Shown here in pieces: positions 57,601 to 64,000 of a stretch of DNA of 64,000 nucleotides. Numbering within the stretch: the first letter of the stretch is position 1; each line of letters begins with the position of its first letter. Under the pieces are notes generated by a model. The model was given only the letters and a program-made list of their open reading frames with translations. It made no database searches and had not been told where the DNA came from. The DNA lies in the NCBI RefSeq assembly GCF_037392515.1, contig NC_090295.1:17827501-17891500 (forward strand). The letters run 5' to 3'. Source of the stretch: Haliotis asinina. Taxonomy: Eukaryota; Mollusca; Gastropoda; Lepetellida; Haliotidae. Position numbers and translations under genes: made by a program.

Positions 57601-60600
57601 GGAATACCAAAAGTGGGCTTTACACATTGTACCCTTTTGCTGAATCGAAACGTGATTTTGCTGTGATGAGCAAACACTTTAACCTCTAGGCTACCCCCTG
57701 TAAAGACTGACAGGGATTTGTGTATAATTAACAGGACTCGGAAAATTACCATTTATTATTGGGGGCATGGACAGCACTACGTTGTTTTGGTCGTAGATGA
57801 TGGGGTAGACAGGAGAGTCTCGGATGATGGGGAGATAACCCTTCAAGTGACTGTCCGTCTGAAGCAAAAACACAAGCATTTACAAAGGGATCGATGCTCA
57901 TGCTATTGATCACTGGATTATTAGACTGCCACCACATAAGAGGAATATTGCTGAATGACACTTTGAACTACAAACAAACAATACAAAATGTTCAGCACTG
58001 ATGTGATCAATCTCATTAGTATCAGAGTTTCATTCTCAATACCGCTAAACAAAGATCTGAGTACATCCAAATATGGCCAAACAATCATCTGACCAATTAG
58101 AACATTGTTTTCCAGATCAGGAAATTGAGATTTGTGAATGTGATTTCTAAATCATGCAAACTCAAAGAAGGTTATTAATGAGGCATTCAAAATTAAAAAT
58201 TTTAACAATAAAATATATATAATACCTATCCTATCTCACAGATTGTACTCCTTGCCAAAACACTCCCTACCACACCCGATCCCGGACATTTCAGTAGCAT
58301 GCCTTAAATTTGATGACTGCACTGCCCAAAATATGTGAGAATCGAAAAGTACACAAAAGTTGACAACATTTAGCTGCATTACCGTCAATGTCAAATATAA
58401 GAGAAACGTTCTCACCGATAATGTTTCCATTATTTCTGGGGCCGTCATCTCCTTTTCCTGGTTCAGGATCCGGAACTTGATCTCTGATGGTGGTTTGGCA
58501 TTGTAGGTGAAAGGCCCCTGGATAGTGTCAAGGTCATGTGTTCCTATGGCAACCAGAGTTCTTCTCCTGGAAATGAAATATTGGAACAAATAAATGTGTT
58601 GATTGCTTTTAGCAATATTCTAGCATATCACGGTGTAAAACACCAGAAATGGGCTTCACACATTGTACCAGTGTGGGGAATCAAACCTGGGTCTTTGGTG
58701 TGATGAACAAATGCTTTAACCACTACACCACTGCTCCTCAGGCTTAACAACAGAGGAAGAACTAACCTGCATAGATTTTGATGAAGTTTCTCTTGGAGGT
58801 CAATGAAGCTTCTGTACCTCTCCTGTAACAATACAGCAGAGAGCTCGGTGATACACATGAACCAATACCACGTCTTTGTTCATAAGTTTAACGATGCACT
58901 CAGTGTCTTGAGTCTGGACAATCCAGTGACTGATATTATGAGCAGTGATCCACACAATTGGAAATGGGCAACACAACCATCTTACCTCTCCGTCTATTAG
59001 GATGTGTCTTACAAAAAGAATAGGAGTGAAGGACCAATTCCACCCAAGCAATATCCTCCAAGAGTACAACATGATATTTGAACTTTAGATTGGACTGATT
59101 GATGATGTTATGACCCACAATTTCAGGCATGGAAAACACAATCAACAAATTTATCAAATCTTGAAACTGTGTCAAGTAGAACGTGGTAAAAAAATTGAAT
59201 TTTGTCAAGGAAACACTTACTGGTGTGAATTTGATGTTTCTCAGTGTGGCTGCAACAGCGTATGGTCGAATTCTAGCAGTCTGTAACAGGACAAAAGAAT
59301 GAAGCTGGATTGGTTTCCTGAAGTACATTGACAAAACAAGCATAACTGACACCATAAAACTTGATAAAAACAATTAGAGATGGAGATTGAATCACCACGA
59401 TCCAGAGACATCTGGAATTTCTACAAATGGCCAGAGTGAGTGAGTCAGTCAGTGACTGAGTGAGTCAATCAGTCAGTTGGTGAATGAGTGTATGCATGCA
59501 TCCATGCGTTGATTTCTATGCCTCACTCAGCAATACTCCAGCTATATGGAGGCCATCTGTAAATAATCAAATCTGGACTAGACAATCTAGTGAGTTGCCT
59601 CTTACAAGCATGGATTACTGAAGATCAACTCCAACCCAGATCTTCACGAGTAATGACCAGAAGATCATGGTACCACGGGAACACATCTCTCCATGACTGC
59701 AGGGGCTTTGTTCCATATTTCCCTTCCTCGCATCAAAGAGAAATTTTATTCCAAAGTGGGAAGTTTAGAGGCTTTTGCTGCATACTTTGGATCCTGAGGG
59801 AGCCCAGACAACCCCTTCACTAATACTACAGTTTTCGTATTGCCAACATATGTACATACATCAGGTAATATAATCAGCTGCTGCATTGAGCCATTTGAGG
59901 GAGCCACTGCCTTGTATCGGGGGGCTTTCATCCTGAAAATATATGTTACCATTTGAAACAAGTTTTTCCTGTTAACTTCCTGATAGTTTTTGTCGTGTCC
60001 AAAATAATATGAAGATTTGAGACATTTAATCTACATACAACCAAGAAACTGTCATCTTTGTTTATGCTGTTATTTCTCAATATGAATTGTGTCATTTAAT
60101 AACTTCATACATTTCAAAGTAGTATTCATAACCATCCCTATATTGAAAAAACTTTAATTCATCAATGACAACCCCAAGCCACCTACTTCTCCAGGAACAC
60201 CTGCAGTCCACGAACTAGCCCCTCAAGACACAGCAAGTCATATCTGGAAACAAGATCATCATTTGGACAATATTTCAAAGGACATTTATTCATAAACTGC
60301 AAGTGATTCTGTGTCATATTATTTGTTAATCAAGCAAGTTGTTTTTCAGTTACATTCTGCTGACATTTTTTCTCATACTGCCAGTGAGTTCTGTTCTTAC
60401 AGATCTTCAAGGACCCATACTCATTGTGTGTTTGCTAACAGGTAAGCTTTGGTGTGTCAAAATGAAAAAATCAGTAATAACTAAATTCTGATTTCATTAG
60501 TTGAATCTCTCACACTTTTATGTGGTATGAATTTGTCTGGTGTCTACCAGTGTAGTGGGACTTAATTTCCATCCCCATCTCCCTGCATCCTCAATATCTC

Positions 60601-63600
60601 CCGGGTATATGTTGCAATAAGTCTCCACTATACCCTGGATGCATCTACGGCTCTCCCAATGAATTTATTACCTCCCTTGGCAGGCTTTTTATCTGATCAG
60701 GTGTCTATGCTGGGAAGTTGAGTGTACTAATCACAACTCAATTTCGCTTCTTGAATTATCTAACAAATTAAACTTGGCAACAGAATCATGCAGAGGTACT
60801 ACAAAGGAAGAGGTAGAAGGATTTCTTGCACACATTTTGTAAAGTTTCAGACATGTTAGTTTGTCTGTATGATTTAGCCCAAATCTGAGTCACGCTACAA
60901 ACAAACCTTTGCAGGCGCGACTGATATCCTTGTTAACACTAGCAAGCTCAGTTGTATCCCTCAGAATCCCTTTAAAGGTTTCATACCTAATGACCAGCTA
61001 ATAACTTAGTCTCTGTATCAGTGTGAGTACCTGTTGGCGGGCACCTCCACCTTGTACTCCACCACATCTGATGCTCCAGACGCCTTCTCCTTTCCTTGTT
61101 CTCGTTCAATCTGCTCCTTCTCACTTGTCTGTCACAAGACGGAATGTCATGAAGTATGTCTCCTCAGATCGAACGAAATAACACATCAACAAAGTTATCC
61201 CCAGGATGTAACACAGAGATAAAAATTGTCTTATGGTCATACATATTCATGATAAATGCAAAGAATATAATAAAACAATTCACAGCTTCAGTTTTATATG
61301 TAATGTCTTTCATTTAATCATGTAAACACAAGAGTCAACTAATATTCAAATGGCATGTACATAATCAGTTTTTAGCCCCACAAACCCTTCAGTCACATCA
61401 TTGCAGAATCAGTTGCAAACAAATCCCCAAGCCTGACTTCGACACATTACTTTGCCTTGCATACTTATTTTTTGCCTTGGACCTATTCAAACCATGACCA
61501 GAAAGTTATTGGGGATATTTTTGTTTCAGGTATAGATCTAAATCTACAGAATTCCTTCACAATGTTAATGAACCAATTCTACTATTTTTAAGTGGTAATA
61601 TCTGATCTCTGACAAACAATACTGTCAAAGAAGTTTATCTACCCACATGTAAGAATGTCGAGTTTTGATTAGTCCATGTGACTCTGATAAAAGACCATGT
61701 ACATCCATCACAATCCGTGAGCGGGAGTATAAAAGTGGTGTACTCCCGCTACGAATGTCATATCACCCCTCTACGCCTCAGTGACAATGCGAAGTGAGAA
61801 AAGCCTTTAGTAACGTGCGGTGCATTGACGTCAAATGATCAGCTGGTGTCAACATGGCAACAACGAAACGTGTTCTGTTGCATGTTGTTTTGTTTTGATC
61901 TAGTGAAAACATTCAGCTAGATAAATGCATTATCACATCATGTCTAGGGAAATACGGGGCTTTATCAGTCCCTCATAAGGGAGTGATCACACCCCGTATT
62001 TCCCTCGACATGATGTGATAACTTATAATATCTCCTCCAAAGACATATGTTTGGGTGCAGATGTAAAGTATGTATAAATTGCGCAGAGAACATGGAAGTG
62101 CAGAATTATTTAGCCATAGTCATATCTTTCTTATTCTGAGACACAGAAGTCAGACATTCCTGTCTAAATATGACACTTGTGCGCACTGAGAGTGACCCTG
62201 CAGGGGGAACTTATATAGGTGATTTCAAAGTGATCACACTTTCATATTTTATGAGAAATTTCTATTTATACAGAAGACAGAACATACTATTCTGCAAATG
62301 AAACAAATAAATTGAACTTAATCAAATTTGACAGGTTGCAGACTGGAGATGAAACAACAGAATTACTTACTACTTCATCAAGTTCAATGCCAAATTCAAA
62401 ACAAAGCTCATCAAACTCCTCATCAGCTGAAAATACAAAGGCAATTTTTTATGTTGACTGCATTCAAATCTGTGAAGAAGTGAAGTGAAGAATGTTTTTG
62501 GTTGAAATGAAGACACAGAGATTTATACTCAAAACAAAATTGCAAAGACAATAAAACATTCTGTCTGCAGGTGTGCACCTTTCCAACAAGCAAGTTGATG
62601 GAATGCATTATGAACAGCAGAAATTCACAACTTTAAGGAGTGTCCTCGTGTTTGATAGCACATTATTATCATTATTCAGAGTGGCGATGATCTGGTCTTC
62701 AGTATAACCCATGCTTGTCTTAAGAGGCCAATGACAAGTCTCGGTGGTCAGGCTAGCTGACTTGGTCGAAGCATGATGATAATTTGTATTGATATACACA
62801 GAAAACATAGATCCTAATGTTGTCAAGTAAGTGATACATAGCAGATGTCATCATTTCCCAACTCTGTCATTTGGTGCTCATGACCTCACTCACTAGAATA
62901 ACTAGTAATAACTTGATTGTGTGCAGACCACATTGTTAAATACCAAACACATAACTATTCAGGTCTATAGTTAATTTTCAAATATGACATGCATACAGTG
63001 GAAGTGCTTCTAAAAAGCACTGTGTTATGATGTCTGCTGATTCTCTTAAGCTTTGCATTGCAAAGAAACATACACATACAAATTTGAAACAGTCATGTGC
63101 TTATTCAAATGCATATTGTGACTATGACACTCAATTTGGAAAGAGTTCTGCCTGTAGCCCCTTTCATCATATGTTCATTGATTGTTTTTTTTATAAACCT
63201 GTTCTTGTTTATTGATTGTATACTCAGGGTGAGGTATCATCAGTTTGTAATTTTGGTTTTTGAGTTTCAACCACACATTTTCAAATGGTCCCTCAATTCC
63301 ATGACTGAAGCACATCCAACAAATCCATAACTCAGCCAGAAGTTACCGTCCCGCAGTCGGACATTTTAGGTAAACCGTAAAGCGTAAACCGTACATGGCA
63401 GTAAACGGTGACAAGACTAGTGGCTACCTACTGCCAAACGTTACACCTACATGTCACCATATAGATCACAACATATTGATGATACACAAATTGCGATGAT
63501 CAATAGCTAACACTAGGCCACGCCTTCTGTTGTGACTCCCAATCTATATCACTTACTGTACGTTCTCCCAAGCGCTTTGAAGAGCTCATCTCTCTGGACC

Positions 63601-63614
63601 GATACCGTCGGCAT
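47443..63614 (-). CDS. FARSB: FARSB, cytosolic phenylalanyl-tRNA synthetase beta subunit (18 exons, 589 aa)
   Basis: Exons in transcript order: 63614-63557, 62426-62371, 61128-61031, 60243-60187, 59932-59860, 59280-59221, 58822-58767, 58566-58416, 57858-57750, 56605-56473, 55951-55900, 54086-54025, 53809-53703, 51601-51420, 50716-50624, 49897-49780, 48575-48423, 47594-47443. The sum is 1770 nt: 589 residues plus TGA, identical in length to human FARSB. The N terminus [19 protein letters not shown] and nearly every later block ([90 protein letters not shown]) match the family. In the known alpha2-beta2 enzyme this subunit supports aminoacylation of tRNA-Phe and binds tRNA; the catalytic site is in alpha (FARSA). 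All introns are GT-AG except intron 13 (AT-AC). Confidence 0.97.
47800..48250 (+). repeat. Degenerate minisatellite, about 38-42-bp unit, in FARSB intron 17
   Basis: The unit contains AGCCTCAGGGGTGCCGACCT then AGAAGTGGAGCCACCTCT. The copies at about 47990-48120 are close to identical; outer copies have drifted. About 10-11 units by eye. Confidence 0.8.
48705..48880 (-). repeat. Interspersed repeat, family 2
   Basis: ACTGCATTCAGCAATATTCC, GGGTCTGGACCAGACAATCA, ACACCAAGTCACTGAGCGTG. Confidence 0.7.
49446..49655 (-). repeat. Interspersed repeat, family 2
   Basis: GTGCCCTAAGCAATATTCCA, GTCTAGATCAGACAATCCAG, GAGCATCAATCTGCTCTTGG, GTCAACCAAGTCAGTGAGTC. It lies just downstream (in the plus sense, upstream) of FARSB exon 16. 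Confidence 0.7.
49898..50623. other. FARSB intron 15
   Basis: No supported feature. A plus-strand open stretch (50267-50698) partly covers exon 15 in antisense and is a shadow. Confidence 0.4.
50766..50900 (-). repeat. Interspersed repeat, family 2 (partial)
   Basis: AGTTTTACGCAGCATTAAGC, GTTTGGATCAGATAATCCAC, GATCAACATCATGAGCATCG. Confidence 0.65.
51840..51990. mobile_element. Foldback MITE, copy B (inside the AT-AC intron)
   Basis: Left CTTTCACAAAGCTCTCATAA ... CTTTTCTCGTAGC pairs with right GGCTATGAGAAAAGTTATGG ... GTTTTGTGAAAGGG. CTTTTCTCGTAGCATTCG is shared exactly with copy A at 44322-44471. Confidence 0.8.
51991..53702. other. Rest of FARSB intron 13
   Basis: No other gene or strong repeat was recognised. 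An imperfect duplication near 52690-52790 (TTAAGATAATGCCTGATGCA / TTTAGATAATGTCTGGGGCA) is visible. Confidence 0.4.
53703..57858 (-). CDS. FARSB: FARSB exons 9-13: B3/B4 end and first part of B5
   Basis: Residues 204-358. Exon 9: [20 protein letters not shown] then [13 protein letters not shown]. Exon 10: [20 protein letters not shown] and [14 protein letters not shown]. Exon 11: [17 protein letters not shown]. Exon 12: [20 protein letters not shown]. Exon 13: [20 protein letters not shown] and [11 protein letters not shown], ending one base into the Asp codon of the PPTRSD motif. Intron 11 (54087-55899) carries the 39-bp minisatellite. Confidence 0.95.
54179..55470 (+). repeat. 39-bp minisatellite, about 33 copies, in FARSB intron 11
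   Basis: The unit begins TACTGGATGTAAGCTGACAC, then AAAAGTCTTGATTGCATCA. Variant sites: CATCA/CTATA, CTGAC/CTGCC, GATT/GACT. Because 39 is divisible by 3, two minus-strand frames stay open for over 440 codons with a 13-residue period; there is no reason to think they are translated. More diverged copies continue to about 55765 with irregular spacing. Confidence 0.95.
56191..56290 (+). repeat. Short tandem repeat, about 35-bp unit, three copies
   Basis: The unit contains GGGACCAGACTGCTGGGGAA then CAATATTCTTATC, in FARSB intron 10. Confidence 0.8.
56606..57545. other. FARSB intron 9, AT-rich part
   Basis: No gene or recognised repeat. Confidence 0.4.
57548..57700 (-). repeat. tRNA-derived SINE, family 1
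   Basis: GTGAGAGAGTGAGTTAAGTC, TTGCTTTTAGCAATATATCA, GGGCTTTACACATTGTACCC, ACTTTAACCTCTAGGCTACC. It ends about 50 bp from FARSB exon 9. Confidence 0.75.
57880..57962 (+). repeat. Family-2 repeat fragment
   Basis: GATCGATGCTCATGCTATTG, ATCACTGGATTATTAGACTG, AGGAATATTGCTGAATG. Confidence 0.6.
58416..63614 (-). CDS. FARSB: FARSB exons 1-8: N-terminal B1 module and start of B3/B4
   Basis: Residues 1-203. Exons 1-4 give the B1-type N-terminal module (TYSDEEFDEL-like block reading [53 protein letters not shown]). Exon 5 encodes [20 protein letters not shown]. Exons 6-8 begin the B3/B4 domain: [37 protein letters not shown], then [20 protein letters not shown]. The start codon has A at -3 (GATCATGC), a favourable context, and aligns with the family start. 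B3/B4 is known in bacteria as the editing region for mischarged Tyr-tRNA-Phe. Confidence 0.95.
58596..58740 (-). repeat. tRNA-derived SINE, family 1 (well preserved)
   Basis: TTGCTTTTAGCAATATTCTA, AAATGGGCTTCACACATTGT, GTGTGGGGAATCAAACCTGG, TGCTTTAACCACTACACCAC. It ends 27 bp before FARSB exon 7 on the map. Confidence 0.8.
59500..59645 (-). repeat. Interspersed repeat, family 2
   Basis: CTCACTCAGCAATACTCCAG, CTGTAAATAATCAAATCTGG, ACTAGACAATCTAGTGAGTT, TCTTACAAGCATGGATTACT. It seems to have an internal deletion after the core. Confidence 0.65.
60244..61030. other. FARSB intron 3
   Basis: No gene. A stretch near 60885-60900 (AATCTGAGTCACGCTAC) resembles the centre of the foldback element at 18650-18675. 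Confidence 0.4.
61720..62021. mobile_element. Foldback element in FARSB intron 2
   Basis: Two hairpins. 61720-61729 pairs with 61741-61750 (AGCGGGAGTA/TACTCCCGCT). 61930-61959 (TTATCACATCATGTCTAGGG then AAATACGGGG) pairs with 61992-62021 with one mismatch. The sequence between is CpG-richer than the intron. Its layout resembles the element at 8201-8900. Confidence 0.7.
62685..62770 (+). repeat. Family-2 repeat fragment
   Basis: TCTGGTCTTCAGTATAACCC, ATGCTTGTCTTAAGAGGCCA, CTGACTTGGTCGAAGCATGA. Confidence 0.5.
62771..63556. other. FARSB intron 1
   Basis: AT-rich, no supported feature apart from a small direct repeat near 63370-63410 (GTAAACCGTAAAGCGTAAAC). Confidence 0.4.
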
Positions 63615-64000
63615 GATCGACTTTGTTGTTGTGTCAACTATCCGTCTGCAATTCTTATCCAGAAAAGTTCCCAACCCTGTTTACCGGCTGATGAAACGTG
63701 CGACCAGTGTATATCAATTTATAACCCATGTTGGAAACATCCTGCAGTATCGCCTTAGCAATATGTTCCAAATTAGAGGCTGGAAATCGCAGATATATAT
63801 CGGCTAATACAACGATAAACATTTTTTGTGGTAATGATAGTGTTTCTAAAATATGTGTCAAGTAAGGAACAATTATTGTCTTCAGAAACTGCATTTTGGG
63901 AATAAATTCCAGGAGGAACAATGTCAATAAACACCGGCAGAAATTATGTTACCTCCTTTACAAGAGACAGATGAGAAGAGTAGTTTCCCTTTGTCCATCT
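63615..64000 (-). promoter_or_regulatory. FARSB: FARSB 5' UTR and presumed promoter region
   Basis: Sequence directly upstream of the FARSB start. CpG content is moderate (for example ACGTGCGACC, CCGTCGGC). No TATA box or transcription start can be placed. The open stretch 63655-63927 (minus) has no recognisable family and lies in the expected UTR/promoter. Confidence 0.4.

Noticed and set aside
63655..63927. 90-codon minus-strand open stretch upstream of FARSB
   Set aside because: No recognisable family; it lies where the FARSB 5' UTR and promoter are expected and is shadowed by a plus-strand open stretch.

Overview
This window is nuclear DNA from an animal, most likely a marine gastropod close to abalone (Haliotis). 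The evidence is eukaryotic spliced genes with short exons and long AT-rich introns, plus many copies of two interspersed families. One is a tRNA-derived SINE with a B box (GGTTTGATTCCC type), followed by a 'GGGTACAATGTGTGAAGCCCATTTC' type body (given here only as a descriptive type) and an ACTC-repeat tail. The other carries a 'CTGGACCAGACAATCCAGTG' core. I know these repeats from abalone-type mollusc genomes; the genus is an inference.

Two protein-coding genes were reconstructed exon by exon. They face each other tail to tail. Gene 1 (+, coding 3744-43809, 42 coding exons, 1710 residues) is CFAP74, a central-apparatus protein of motile cilia: an acidic N terminus, a long charged coiled coil, then a chain of ASH/MSP-like beta-sandwich domains. 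Gene 2 (-, coding 63614-47443, 18 exons, 589 residues, the same length as human FARSB) is the beta subunit of cytosolic phenylalanyl-tRNA synthetase. Every exon junction keeps frame, and both genes run from start codon to stop codon.

Layout: 1-3743 upstream region with a CpG-rich candidate promoter/first exon of CFAP74 and a possible extra exon; 3744-43809 CFAP74 with repeat-filled introns, including a decayed DIRS-like retroelement (11.1-13.1 kb), a SINE pair in inverted orientation around exon 28, and several foldback elements; 43810-47442 convergent intergenic/3' UTR region with a TIR-bearing MITE and a telomere-like patch; 47443-63614 FARSB, with a 39-bp minisatellite of about 33 copies in one intron; 63615-64000 FARSB 5' flank.

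The most notable observations are two probable minor-spliceosome (U12) introns, one in each gene. FARSB intron 13 is an AT-AC intron (ATATCCTTTT donor, TTAAC branch site, AC acceptor), without which the B5 domain cannot be spliced in frame. CFAP74 intron 32 has a GTATCCTTTC donor and a TCCTTTAC branch-like site 10 nt before the AG. No CRISPR, bacterial operon, rRNA or functional tRNA gene was seen.
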